Notes: generated by a model not told the origin, from the sequence alone. A DNA stretch of 46,304 nucleotides from Clostridium ragsdalei P11 (GCF_001675165.1 NZ_LROS01000024.1:1-46304); one strand, 5' to 3'; positions 1-8,333 are shown, counted from the stretch's first letter. Translations and numbers: made by a program.

Positions 1-91
1 CAATTAAAATAGTCTAGCTATAGGTGCGAAAACTAATCCACAGCGTCTTATGATAATTATAGTAAAAAATCTTTAAGAAAGGAAAAGTATA

Positions 92-157
92 ATGAATTTT
101 TTACTACATGTTCATTATACAAGGTGCAAATTATGGACAACACAACTACTGAATTAG
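92..157 (+). CDS. possible 21-codon leader ORF overlapping the next gene
   Basis: A short frame starts at an ATG preceded by a good ribosome site (AGAAAGGAAAAG). It runs into the start of the Nif11-like gene in another frame and stops at TAG 155-157. Its start signal is at least as good as that of the following gene, so it may couple or attenuate translation of that gene. It has no recognisable product and could be chance. Confidence 0.25.
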   Translation: MNFLLHVHYTRCKLWTTQLLN

Positions 158-408
158 AACTGCTTTATACTGATGCTAAAAAAGATCCTTCCCTAAGAAA
201 GAAGCTGCTGGAAACTCGTCTTGCAGATGATCCTATGGATACATTTTGTAAAATAGCCTGTGATGCAGGACATCCTATAACTATTGGGGGGCTCCTTGCA
301 GTTGGACAAGAATACAGTGATAACCAATGCAAAAGCACAAACGGCGGAAATCCAGATCCCTATGATTCATTTGAAGACGCATACGAAATGTTTTTATCTT
401 CTTTATAA
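133..408 (+). CDS. Nif11-like small acidic protein
   Basis: This 91-residue acidic protein is probably cytosolic. Its order of motifs resembles Nif11-type small proteins: an amphipathic N-terminus, DPSLRKKLLE at residues 18-27, a DDP step at 32-34, then AGHPITIGGLLA at 45-56. It has three cysteines (39, 43, 66). Some Nif11 proteins are leader peptides for modified peptides. Here the residues after the Gly-Gly at 71-72 are short and acidic, and no maturase is nearby, so a precursor role is weakly supported. The frame is open from GTG at 124, but ATG 133 sits 6 nt after AAGGTG and is preferred. A strong terminator follows, so it appears to be the last gene of its transcript. Function unknown. 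Confidence 0.6.
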   Translation: MDNTTTELELLYTDAKKDPSLRKKLLETRLADDPMDTFCKIACDAGHPITIGGLLAVGQEYSDNQCKSTNGGNPDPYDSFEDAYEMFLSSL

Positions 409-429
409 TCTCACTTAATACATAATTAA

Positions 430-462
430 GGGATTGCCTAATTTTAAGGCAATCCCATTTTT
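430..462 (+). terminator. intrinsic terminator after the Nif11-like gene
   Basis: A perfect 10-bp stem (GGGATTGCCT / AGGCAATCCC) with a 7-nt loop is followed by ATTTTTAT. It ends the transcript coming from the left. Confidence 0.85.
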
Positions 463-663
463 ATGATCTATATCTTTAGTAAATTCGTACATTTGCCGGA
501 CACTTGGCAATTCAAACACGCTGCCTATATTTAACTTTTCTAATAGTTTCTATCCCACATACCCTACCATTTCTGTAACACACATTTTTCAATTTAGATT
601 TTTATTTTGCAGAACTAAAATTAAAAGTTACAGATTATTAATAATAATTTCCAATTATTGATA

Positions 664-691
664 TTGAAACTAATATAATAATGTGTATAAT
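664..691 (+). promoter_or_regulatory. sigma-A promoter of the MarR/exporter operon
   Basis: TTGAAA (664-669) and TATAAT (686-691) are separated by 16 nt. The -10 overlaps the left arm of the inverted repeat at 689-727. The rest of 463-835 holds only this control region and AT-rich sequence with no gene. Confidence 0.65.
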
Positions 692-727
692 AGTTAGTAT
701 GATTAACCATTAGTCATGCTAACTATT
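689..727. promoter_or_regulatory. inverted repeat, probable MarR operator
   Basis: The arms AATAGTTAGTATGA (689-702) and TCATGCTAACTATT (714-727) are complementary except for one G-T position, with an 11-nt spacer. The site begins inside the -10 box of the marR promoter and covers the likely transcription start. That placement suits autorepression by the MarR protein encoded downstream. Confidence 0.65.
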
Positions 728-767
728 ATTTATATTAACTATTATCTATACTAACTATTATTTATAT
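720..767. repeat. three tandem 16-bp repeats upstream of marR
   Basis: Three back-to-back copies of TAACTATTATYTATAY start at 720, 736 and 752. They are identical except for one or two positions. The first copy shares TAACTATT with the right arm of the operator. They fall in the 5' leader of the marR transcript and could be extra MarR half-sites or slippage-prone leader sequence. Confidence 0.8.
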
Positions 768-835
768 GACTATCAGTATATTAGGTTAATAGTGTTAGCA
801 GCATAATATGAAAAAGCATTTTAGGAGTGTTGTTT

Positions 836-1312
836 ATGAATAAAAAAGATACCGATTTAATTAAGATTGATCCAATGGAGTTAACTTTTGAGGTAACTGA
901 CGAGATTATTAAAATATCAGATTTAATAAATAAAATTGGTGAAGAAGGATATAAAAAGTTTGAATTAACACAGGTACAATTCAAAGTTCTGTATTACCTA
1001 TATTTATGTGGTGATGAAGGAAGTACTTCATCTACTCTTAGTAAGAAATTAGGAGTAAAGAAACCTAGTGTAACAACTTTAATTGATAGAATGACATTAA
1101 AAGGAATTGTTATACGACAGGAAGATAAAAATGATAGGAGATATACAAAGATTACTATAACAGAAGAGGGTAAGAAAATTTTAGCTGAGATATTACCAGA
1201 TAAAGAAAATCTTATAGCGTCTTTATTAGGTGTTTTACCAGAAGAACAGATGCAAATTTTACATGAATCACTTGTAAAAATTAGACAACGTCTAACTAAC
1301 AGATTCCTATAA
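836..1312 (+). CDS. MarR-family transcriptional regulator
   Basis: This 158-residue winged-helix regulator is the likely repressor of the downstream exporter genes. The helix-turn-helix covers TLSKKLGVKKPSVTTLIDRM (about residues 72-91). The wing contains the typical DDR-like turn (KNDRRYTKITITEEGK). ATG 836 is chosen because AGGAG ends 8 nt upstream; the frame is also open from GTG 827. The gene ends 32 nt before the HlyD-type gene and so heads a four-gene operon. The inverted repeat and tandem repeats upstream make autoregulation likely. The ligand is unknown; multidrug-type inducers are usual for this arrangement. Confidence 0.92.
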   Translation: MNKKDTDLIKIDPMELTFEVTDEIIKISDLINKIGEEGYKKFELTQVQFKVLYYLYLCGDEGSTSSTLSKKLGVKKPSVTTLIDRMTLKGIVIRQEDKNDRRYTKITITEEGKKILAEILPDKENLIASLLGVLPEEQMQILHESLVKIRQRLTNRFL

Positions 1313-1344
1313 GTAAACATATTAGTTAATTTAGGAGGCTTCCC

Positions 1345-2397
1345 ATGAAAAGAAAAAAAATCGCATTATTATTAGCTCTAACAATTACAACAGGTTTGTT
1401 TTCAGGTTGTAGTAAGAATGTTGTTTTGACGGGAGATAAAATAGTAAAACAGCAAAGCGACCACTTAATTGTTCAAGGAGACATAGAAACTAAAGAAATA
1501 AATATAAATTCTAAAGCTGCTGGAAAAATAACGGCTATAAAAGTAGCTGAGGGTGACACCATAAAAAATGGACAAGTTTTAATAACTATAGACAATAGTT
1601 CGCTAGTTGCAAAAGAAGCTCAATCAAAAGCTCAAATCGATGCAGCTACTGAACAAATGAAAGCAGCCCAAGCAGCAAAATCATCAGCACAAGCACAACT
1701 TCAGAAGGCTCAAAATGGAGCAAGACCGGAGGAAATTGATGAAGCTAAGTCTCAATATGATTTAGCAAAATCTACATACGATAGGATAAATGCATTGTAT
1801 AGTAAAGGTTATGCAGCTAAAGAAGATTTAGATAAGGCTCAAACATCTATGGATGTGGCTCAAAATCAATATAATGTTGTCAAAGATGGATCAAGATCTG
1901 AAGATATAGCAGCATTACAAGCACAAGTAAATCAAGCAGATGCAACAATACAGGGATATCAAGCTCAAATTAAACAAGCTGAAGGTGGACAAGATGAAGT
2001 ACAAAGTTACATAGCTGATACAACAATAGCGGCACCAGCAGATGGAATTGTAAATCAGTTAAATGTAGAGGTTGGTGAACTTGTATCTACAGGAATGCCT
2101 CTTCTTGTAATGACAAATACAACTGCACCTTGGGTTGAATGTAATGTAAAAGAAACAGATCTTTCAAAAGTAAAGTTAAATGGAGAAGTCCCTGTGAAAC
2201 TTTCTGCTTATCCTAATCAAAAATTTAAAGGTAAAATAGTTAGAATTAATAAGGATGCTGATTTTGCAGTTAAAAGGACAACAAATGATAATGGAGAATT
2301 TGATATATTATCCTATGGGGTTAAAGTTGAATTAACTGATATGAATAAACCACTTCATGCGGGAATGACAGCCTTTGTTGACTTTGGAAAGAAGTGA
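1345..2397 (+). CDS. HlyD/EmrA-type membrane fusion lipoprotein
   Basis: This 350-residue protein is the periplasmic-adaptor type of exporter subunit, here anchored on the outer face of the membrane. It has a signal peptide ending in a lipobox (LFSGC, Cys about 22). A first half of a biotinyl/lipoyl-like domain (about 50-85) leads into a long Ala/Gln-rich coiled-coil hairpin (about 90-215). The second lipoyl half (TTIAAPADGIVNQLNVEVGE) and a beta-barrel C-terminus follow. AGGAGG lies 6 nt before the ATG. Its stop TGA overlaps the next start, implying translational coupling with the permeases. Related proteins partner with ABC-2 permeases (YhiI/YhhJ-like systems). Substrate unknown. Confidence 0.9.
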   Translation: MKRKKIALLLALTITTGLFSGCSKNVVLTGDKIVKQQSDHLIVQGDIETKEININSKAAGKITAIKVAEGDTIKNGQVLITIDNSSLVAKEAQSKAQIDAATEQMKAAQAAKSSAQAQLQKAQNGARPEEIDEAKSQYDLAKSTYDRINALYSKGYAAKEDLDKAQTSMDVAQNQYNVVKDGSRSEDIAALQAQVNQADATIQGYQAQIKQAEGGQDEVQSYIADTTIAAPADGIVNQLNVEVGELVSTGMPLLVMTNTTAPWVECNVKETDLSKVKLNGEVPVKLSAYPNQKFKGKIVRINKDADFAVKRTTNDNGEFDILSYGVKVELTDMNKPLHAGMTAFVDFGKK

Positions 2398-3560
2398 TGA
2401 TTATCATGAAAGAAAAAATATTAAGATTTAAGTATATGATAACTCCTATTTTAATGTTTCTAATACTTGGAATTGGTGGTTCTATTGTTTTAGCACTTGA
2501 ATTTAGTGCCCATTCGCTTAGCAAAATTCCAACTATTATTGTAAATCATGATAACTCCTCATCAACTCAAACTTTCATTAGGGAAATAAGGACAAATTCA
2601 AAATTTAATGTAGTTGCATATAGTCAGACTGATAATGATGTTAAAGATTTAATAGACAAAGGAGACGTAGCTATAGGATTTATTATTCCTAAACACTTTT
2701 CAAAGGATCTAACTGATGGGAAGAATCCCAAAATTATGGTTGTTTATGACGGAGCACAAATGGCCATGACTTCTTCTAGTAGAACAAGAGTTGCACAAAT
2801 TCTAGGTACCATTAAATCAGCATATTTAATAAATGTAGCAGAGGAAAAACTTGGATTAATGCCAGAAGTAGCTGCAAATTATATCAATCCAATACGTTAT
2901 AATTCCAGAATTATAGGAAATCCTATTGAAAATATGTTTAATTTTTTTATTCCGGGATTTTCAATTAATATTATTCAGGTTGGGATGATTATAGTTGTAA
3001 TTTTATTAATAAACAAAGGTAATAGCTATAAAAAGATGTGGATTAAAGGTATTATGGTTGGACTTTTGGCATCAATCTCAGTTTTTATTATTCTAGCAAT
3101 TTATTGTAAATATTTTGGATTGCCTTATAGGGGTTTTGTTGAAGCAGGAATTATGCTAACTATTCTCTTTTGTATCGGAATGACATTTGTGGGAGTACTT
3201 TTAAGTATCTTGTTTAATGGAAACCAGATAGATGCACTAGGTTTAGCAGGTCCAATAGCTATAACTCTATTTTTGGTTGGATACACATTTCCAACTGTAG
3301 CTATGCCTGATATTATTCCTATAGTAGCTAAATATATTCCATTTTACTACTATGCTGTACCTCTAAGAGATTTATCACTTATAGGCGGAAGTTTTCAAGA
3401 TAACTTATCTAATATACTCTGGCTTACTAAATTTATGATTTTTATGTGGGTGGTTACATTCCTTTTATATAAAATGAAAGAGGCTAAAAGACTTAGAAAT
3501 ATTAGAATAAATGAGAAAAATAGTATCATTAATAGTCAAGATGAAGAGGTGATAACATAA
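2397..3560 (+). CDS. ABC-2 type permease (exporter subunit 1)
   Basis: This 387-residue membrane protein has one N-terminal transmembrane segment and an extracytoplasmic domain of about 150 residues (containing VNHDNSSSTQTFIREI). A cluster of about five C-terminal transmembrane segments follows, the ABC2_membrane_3 layout. Its ATG overlaps the HlyD stop codon (TGATG); an in-frame ATG at 2406 is an alternative start. The last base of its stop codon is the first base of the next permease. No ATP-binding subunit is encoded in the operon, so it must borrow an ATPase from elsewhere or work in another way. Confidence 0.88.
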   Translation: MIIMKEKILRFKYMITPILMFLILGIGGSIVLALEFSAHSLSKIPTIIVNHDNSSSTQTFIREIRTNSKFNVVAYSQTDNDVKDLIDKGDVAIGFIIPKHFSKDLTDGKNPKIMVVYDGAQMAMTSSSRTRVAQILGTIKSAYLINVAEEKLGLMPEVAANYINPIRYNSRIIGNPIENMFNFFIPGFSINIIQVGMIIVVILLINKGNSYKKMWIKGIMVGLLASISVFIILAIYCKYFGLPYRGFVEAGIMLTILFCIGMTFVGVLLSILFNGNQIDALGLAGPIAITLFLVGYTFPTVAMPDIIPIVAKYIPFYYYAVPLRDLSLIGGSFQDNLSNILWLTKFMIFMWVVTFLLYKMKEAKRLRNIRINEKNSIINSQDEEVIT

Positions 3561-4729
3561 TGAAGAGTCTTTTTAAAATATTAAAAGAAGAAAGAAGCTC
3601 CCTACTTAAGACTATTATACTTACTATTGTAGCAACACTTATTTTTGGCTATGCTATGTCGAATCCTTATATAGAGCATATTCCATTTGGAGTAGTTGAT
3701 CAAGATAATTCACAATTGTCAAGAACTGTTGTACGACAACTTAAAATTAGTCCAGGTTTAAATGTTAATTATTACACAGATTCATATACTGAACTTGAAA
3801 AAGCAATAAAAGATCGTAGAGTAAATGGAGGTATAATAATACCTAAACATTTTGAAAAAGATGTGAGTTTGGCAAAATCACCTAGTGCCTTATTGCTAAT
3901 AGATGGAACTAGTCTTCCTAGGGAAGCCAATATTTTAGGATATGCTAGTCAGGTTTTAGGTACGATCAATGCTGGTGCTCAAATAAACGTTTTGCAAGGA
4001 AATGGTATGGTTCCATACCTATCTAAGCAAACTGTTTTAAACTTTTCCTATGTTGAACGTGTACTATATGAGCCACAAAGTAGTTATCTTAGATATTTAA
4101 TTTATACTTTAATACCTTTAGTTAATCAAGGTTTTTTTGTACCACTACTTTTAGTACCTGCTTTAATGAAGAAGAAAGAGCAATTTGCACATATTAAGAT
4201 GTGTTCAAAAGAAGGTGTAAAAGCTGTAATTGGTCTTATAGGAAGAATACTACTATATTCTACTATATGTAGTACAGTAATTTTCACTTGCTTATGTATT
4301 GTTGATAAATTATTCTGTGTACCACTTCGTGGTGATATATTAATATATATTGTTTTAATGAGTTTATTTTTTATTAACCTTACAGCTATGGGATTAGTTT
4401 TTACATCAGTTATGGATAACCTTGGCCATTTTATACTATTTTTTAATCTGATAAATATACCTATATTTCTAACCTGCGGTGTTATATTCCCAGATTATCT
4501 GCTTCCAAATGGAATGGCAGATACTCTCAATATTATATGGCCATTCAGACATATGACTGTAGCATTAAAGATGTTAAACTTAAAAGGATTAAGCTGGGGT
4601 CTTATGCTTCCTTATCTGCAAAATGAGCTTAACTTTGGTGCATTTTGGTTACCAGTAGGACTTGCGATGTATGCAGCTAAAATTGCCTTTATGAAATATA
4701 AAAATAGTAAACTACTACAGAAAGCTTAG
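3560..4729 (+). CDS. ABC-2 type permease (exporter subunit 2)
   Basis: This 389-residue paralogue of the preceding permease has the same layout: one N-terminal membrane helix, an extracytoplasmic domain starting near VDQDNSQLSRTVV, and a C-terminal helical bundle. The two probably form a heterodimer working with the HlyD-type lipoprotein. It overlaps the upstream gene by one base and ends the operon. No clear intrinsic terminator with a T-tract follows; the next structure is the giant hairpin at 4936-5188, which may serve that purpose. The cytoplasmic coupling helix suggests an ATPase partner that is not in this window. Confidence 0.88.
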   Translation: MKSLFKILKEERSSLLKTIILTIVATLIFGYAMSNPYIEHIPFGVVDQDNSQLSRTVVRQLKISPGLNVNYYTDSYTELEKAIKDRRVNGGIIIPKHFEKDVSLAKSPSALLLIDGTSLPREANILGYASQVLGTINAGAQINVLQGNGMVPYLSKQTVLNFSYVERVLYEPQSSYLRYLIYTLIPLVNQGFFVPLLLVPALMKKKEQFAHIKMCSKEGVKAVIGLIGRILLYSTICSTVIFTCLCIVDKLFCVPLRGDILIYIVLMSLFFINLTAMGLVFTSVMDNLGHFILFFNLINIPIFLTCGVIFPDYLLPNGMADTLNIIWPFRHMTVALKMLNLKGLSWGLMLPYLQNELNFGAFWLPVGLAMYAAKIAFMKYKNSKLLQKA

Positions 4730-4935
4730 AACTTTACATTTTTCATCGAAAGTTATTTCATATTGGCATTAAAATTTGTTGTTTCTGTGTTTCTTATATA
4801 GATCATAAAGTTTAAAGTTAAATCTATCATTACCTAAAATTGCTTATATAAGTCTCGGTTGGATTTATAACTTTAGCATTTAAATCAAGTTAGCAATTTG
4901 GAGCAGCTTAATTGTAGAGTTAACTATCTACACGG

Positions 4936-5188
4936 GGTTTCTAATTGAAATTTAAACTTATACATAAAATATAATGACAAAATTGAAATCACATTTAAAA
5001 ACTTTTCCATAAGTCTTAGAGAGGTATTTTAGAAAATCTTAGGAGCTTAGATATGTCTGAGGTACGAGTTTAGCTGAGCTTCTTAGATTTTCAAAATACC
5101 GAGCTTTAGACTTGTCAAAAGTTTTTATAGTGATGAAATTTGTCATTATATGATATTGTATATGTTAACTTTCAATTTAGAAACTCTA
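4936..5188. repeat. giant hairpin element A with conserved apical sequence
   Basis: About 125 nt on each side are complementary with small bulges. Matching segments include GTTTCTAATTGAAA with TTTCAATTTAGAAAC, TAATGACAAA with TTTGTCATTA, and GGTATTTT with AAAATACC. The tip carries GTCTGAGGTACGAGTTT (5054-5070), also found at the tip of element B (13943-14220). A fragment resembling the left arm of B (TATAAGTCTCGG near 4846-4857) lies outside the hairpin. The rest of 4730-4935 has no gene. The element sits between convergent genes and could end transcription from either side. It could be a palindromic mobile repeat or a structured RNA. Confidence 0.85.
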
Positions 5189-5190
5189 TA

Positions 5191-5712
5191 TTATTTTACA
5201 AATTTAATAACTCCATCTTTTCTTTCATGTGCTTTAGATATGCTTTCAGGATATCCAACAGATGCCATCCCCCAAACAATATGATTTTCAGGTATACCAA
5301 AGCTACTTAGTACTTCCCTTACTTCTTTTTCATCACAAATAGTTCTCAATTGATTGATCCAGCAGGAACCTATTTCCAGTGAATTTGCCATTAGAAATAT
5401 ATTTTCAAGAGCACAAGCACAATCAGCAAGCCCATTTACATTTTCCTTCTCATTGGACAGCATAATTAAAGTTGGAGGTGCATAAAAATTATATGCAGCA
5501 TCTATACCTAATGCTTTTTTAACTACTTTTGCAAGCAGCTCCATCTTCTCTTTACTTTGAACAACTGTAAACTGCCAAGTTTGTTTGTTCATACCACTTG
5601 GTGCATACACTCCAGCTTTTAAAATCAATTCTAATTCTTCGTCTTTTATTTGTTCTTCTTTGAACTTTCTTACACTTCTTCTTGTTAAAATATTTTGTAA
5701 AACTTCGTTCAT
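5191..5712 (-). CDS. nitroreductase-family FMN flavoprotein
   Basis: This 173-residue nitroreductase-fold protein opens with the characteristic RRSVRKFKEEQI (residues 11-22, phosphate-binding Arg residues of the FMN site). APSGMNKQTWQFTVV (37-51) and a C-terminal GYPE motif follow. It is cytosolic and probably reduces nitro, quinone or related compounds with NAD(P)H. AGGAAG precedes the ATG by about 8 nt. It lies 31 nt downstream of the zinc-ribbon gene on the same strand, so the two are probably co-transcribed. Substrate not predictable from sequence. Confidence 0.9.
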   Translation of the reverse strand: MNEVLQNILTRRSVRKFKEEQIKDEELELILKAGVYAPSGMNKQTWQFTVVQSKEKMELLAKVVKKALGIDAAYNFYAPPTLIMLSNEKENVNGLADCACALENIFLMANSLEIGSCWINQLRTICDEKEVREVLSSFGIPENHIVWGMASVGYPESISKAHERKDGVIKFVK

Positions 5713-5743
5713 AATGATATCTTCCTTTCATATATATTATAAG

Positions 5744-5956
5744 TTAGTTACCTATAAGAAAATCTAAAATATTCCATCCAGATGAAGACTGCGCCTTGTA
5801 CAATTCTGTGTACCCACACTTTTTACAGCTAATAGTAATAAATTTCTTATTCTGTACATCAAATATCTTTGAGAAATTTCCTCCTGTTGCCTGGAATTGA
5901 TCTGATTCATATTCTGTGCTGCCACATTTTGGGCAAACGTATTGTTTCTTTTCCAT
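5744..5956 (-). CDS. small zinc-ribbon protein
   Basis: This 70-residue protein has a four-cysteine zinc ribbon: CPKCG near the N-terminus (residues 8-12) and CKKCGYTELYK further on. That matches the family of predicted nucleic-acid-binding Zn-ribbon proteins. AGAGGAGG lies before the ATG. It is the first gene of a probable pair with the nitroreductase. No enzymatic motif is present; a metal-binding or nucleic-acid contact role is inferred from the fold only. Confidence 0.8.
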   Translation of the reverse strand: MEKKQYVCPKCGSTEYESDQFQATGGNFSKIFDVQNKKFITISCKKCGYTELYKAQSSSGWNILDFLIGN

Positions 5957-6029
5957 TTTAAACCTCCTCTTAACTTATACATGATTGTAAAGTAATTATA
6001 CTCTTTTTAATAAACAAATTTCCACTTGC

Positions 6030-6058
6030 TTGAAAAAACTTTTTTCATATATTATACT
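6030..6058 (+). promoter_or_regulatory. sigma-A promoter of the AraC-type regulator
   Basis: TTGAAA (6030-6035) and TATACT (6053-6058) are separated by 17 nt, 72 nt ahead of the chosen ATG. Confidence 0.7.
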
Positions 6059-6094
6059 GGTTATAATTTTAAAAAGCATTATTAGAGCTTGGCC

Positions 6095-6113
6095 CTTCTT
6101 TTCCCTAAAGAAG
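6095..6113 (+). promoter_or_regulatory. small hairpin next to the ribosome site
   Basis: CTTCTTT (6095-6101) pairs with AAAGAAG (6107-6113) around a 5-nt loop, immediately before AAAGGAG (6114-6120). It could modulate ribosome access to the AraC-type gene. Confidence 0.4.
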
Positions 6114-6130
6114 AAAGGAGTTTAATATAT

Positions 6131-8197
6131 ATGAGGAGAAAATATATAAATTATCCTTTAGATATACCTGTTTCAATAAATTTAGCAAATATAATTAATT
6201 ATCCTCTCCACTGGCATAGTTCAATAGAAATACTTTATGTTCTAAAGGGCACTCTTTACATCACCATAGAATCTGACAAATATGAACTCATAGAAAAAGA
6301 CATAGAAATAGTAAACATAGATGAAACGCACAGTATTGTAAGCAGTGATGCAGATAATAGAGTTTTAGTGTTTCATATAGATCCTTATTTTTTTGAAAAA
6401 TACTACAGCGATATTGAAAATATGTTTTTCTTTACCAATACCACAGATGACAGAGCTCAAGAAAGTGAAGAATATGATATTTTAAGAACCTTTTTAGCTA
6501 AAATAGCCTGTGAGTTAATTCAAAAGCAGGATAACTACGATGAAGAAATCGAAACCATTCTTATAGATCTTCTCTACCACCTCATAAACAATTTTCATTA
6601 TTTAATGTATGAAAATGAAGATTTAAAGGAAAAAGAAGAACAGCTTGAAAGATACCATAGAATTTCTAAATATATATTTAATAATTATAACGATAATATA
6701 ACACTGCAGGACATTGCAAAAAAAGAATTTTTAAGTACTGACTACTTGTCCCACGGCATAAAGGATGTAACAGGATACAGTTTTACAGATTTATTAAATT
6801 CAAATAGAGTTGAAGAGGCCCTAAAACTTCTTTTAGATACAGATAAAACTATATCTGAAATTTCAGAAGAAGTAGGATTTTCACATACCAGGTACTTTAA
6901 CAAACATTTTAAAATTCAATATAACTACACTCCCCTTCAATATAGAAAAAAATTCAAAATGAATGATGAGACTTTTGAGAAGCAAAAAATCATTGAATTT
7001 TTTAATCTAGGGGAAAGCCTTCAATACATAACACATTATTTGGAGGACTATGACAGGTTCAATTATGAGGATAAAATAACAAAGATAAATATAAATATGG
7101 GAGATGACCTTGGAAATTTCAACAAAAATTTTAAAGATATATTAAATGTAGGAGATGCCTTTGAACTTCTCCTGGAAGATAACAAAGATATATTAGAAGT
7201 TCTTCAGGAAGAAATAGGCTTTACCTATGCCAGACTTTTAAATATTTTCAGCGAAGATATGTGTATATTTCCAGAGTCTAAGTTCTATAATTGGAATAGA
7301 GCTCGAGATGTACTTGAATTTTTAGATACACTTAATATAAAGCCTATTATAGTTTTAAATGATACGGGTTTCTCTACTTCAAGCTTTCTATTAGCTATAA
7401 AATCTTTCTTAAACTACTTTAATGACCTAGATAGTTTAAACTTAGATTCTTTTAAGTTTCAATTTGACTCTACTATAGAGCATGCTGTTATAAATAAAGT
7501 AACAGAACTTTTATCTACAGAATACAAACTAGAAATAATTAAAGATATATTTTATGCAAAAGATAATATAGATTTTATCTACGATACCACATATATGCTT
7601 CCCTATATTATACATAGTGTAATAAACAATACAAATTCTCTAAACTTTTTAAGAGCCTTTGATGTGTTAGATAAACAAATAAACTTAACTAATGAAGTGT
7701 TTTTTGGATACCCAGGACTTATAAATGACAAGGGAATAAAAAAACCTTCTTATTATGCCTATTACTTGCTAAATAAACTTGGAGACACTTTAGTTGCTAA
7801 AGACAAAGGATATATAGTTACAAAATCTAATAATGAGTATCAAATCTTGCTCTACAACCATCATGACAATATAAATAAACTGATTCCTTTTGAGAATTTT
7901 TCAAAACTTAGGGCTATTAAAAACGCTGCTGCACAAAAGCTTTCAATAAATATAGTAAACATACCTTCATCTATAAAAATAATCACTTATGAAATAAACG
8001 AAAAATCTGGTTCCTCATATAACTACTGGCTTGATATGGGGAAACCTAAAAGACTAAGCAAAGAAGAAAAACAGATTCTTCACAAAGCCTCTTTTCCAAG
8101 TATACATTTTAAAAGCTTTAAAAAAAGCACTGTATTTAATATACAAACTAAACTCAAGGGTTATGGTGCTCTATTAATTCTAATAAAAGAGGTTTAA
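6131..8197 (+). CDS. AraC-family regulator with C-terminal GH39-like domain
   Basis: This 688-residue protein has three parts. A cupin-type sensor (about 1-120) contains the HWHSSIEILYVLKG stretch. A double AraC helix-turn-helix (about 180-285) includes ISEISEEVGFSHTRYFNKHF. A C-terminal region of about 400 residues resembles glycoside hydrolase family 39 (beta-xylosidase-like), including a late LNKLGDTLVAKDKGYIVTK strand segment. I do not see confident catalytic acid motifs in that domain, so it may be a sugar sensor rather than an enzyme. ATG 6131 is preferred because AAAGGAG lies 10 nt upstream; a longer frame begins at TTG 6089. Known AraC-GH39 fusions usually sit near sugar-use genes, but none is adjacent here. 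Confidence 0.85.
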   Translation: MRRKYINYPLDIPVSINLANIINYPLHWHSSIEILYVLKGTLYITIESDKYELIEKDIEIVNIDETHSIVSSDADNRVLVFHIDPYFFEKYYSDIENMFFFTNTTDDRAQESEEYDILRTFLAKIACELIQKQDNYDEEIETILIDLLYHLINNFHYLMYENEDLKEKEEQLERYHRISKYIFNNYNDNITLQDIAKKEFLSTDYLSHGIKDVTGYSFTDLLNSNRVEEALKLLLDTDKTISEISEEVGFSHTRYFNKHFKIQYNYTPLQYRKKFKMNDETFEKQKIIEFFNLGESLQYITHYLEDYDRFNYEDKITKININMGDDLGNFNKNFKDILNVGDAFELLLEDNKDILEVLQEEIGFTYARLLNIFSEDMCIFPESKFYNWNRARDVLEFLDTLNIKPIIVLNDTGFSTSSFLLAIKSFLNYFNDLDSLNLDSFKFQFDSTIEHAVINKVTELLSTEYKLEIIKDIFYAKDNIDFIYDTTYMLPYIIHSVINNTNSLNFLRAFDVLDKQINLTNEVFFGYPGLINDKGIKKPSYYAYYLLNKLGDTLVAKDKGYIVTKSNNEYQILLYNHHDNINKLIPFENFSKLRAIKNAAAQKLSINIVNIPSSIKIITYEINEKSGSSYNYWLDMGKPKRLSKEEKQILHKASFPSIHFKSFKKSTVFNIQTKLKGYGALLILIKEV

Positions 8198-8221
8198 TAA
8201 TACCTCAAAACAGGTGTTATT
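8196..8221 (+). terminator. hairpin overlapping the AraC-type stop codon
   Basis: AATAATACCT (8196-8205) pairs with AGGTGTTATT (8212-8221), with one wobble. The following sequence is only moderately T-rich, so terminator strength is doubtful. Confidence 0.4.
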
Positions 8222-8333
8222 ATGCTATTTCAATAATGTGACTATTTTCACGCTATAACGACATAGTACCTTTTTATGAACCTTTAAGTGAATGCAAATT
8301 TTGCCAAAAAGCATTATAATTTAACTATAGAAA

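Noticed and set aside
124-408. Precursor peptide of a modified-peptide (RiPP) cluster
   Set aside because: The protein is Nif11-like, but the region after Gly-Gly is short and acidic and no maturase or transporter-protease is adjacent.
720-767. CRISPR array
   Set aside because: The three repeats are directly tandem with no spacers and no cas genes are present.
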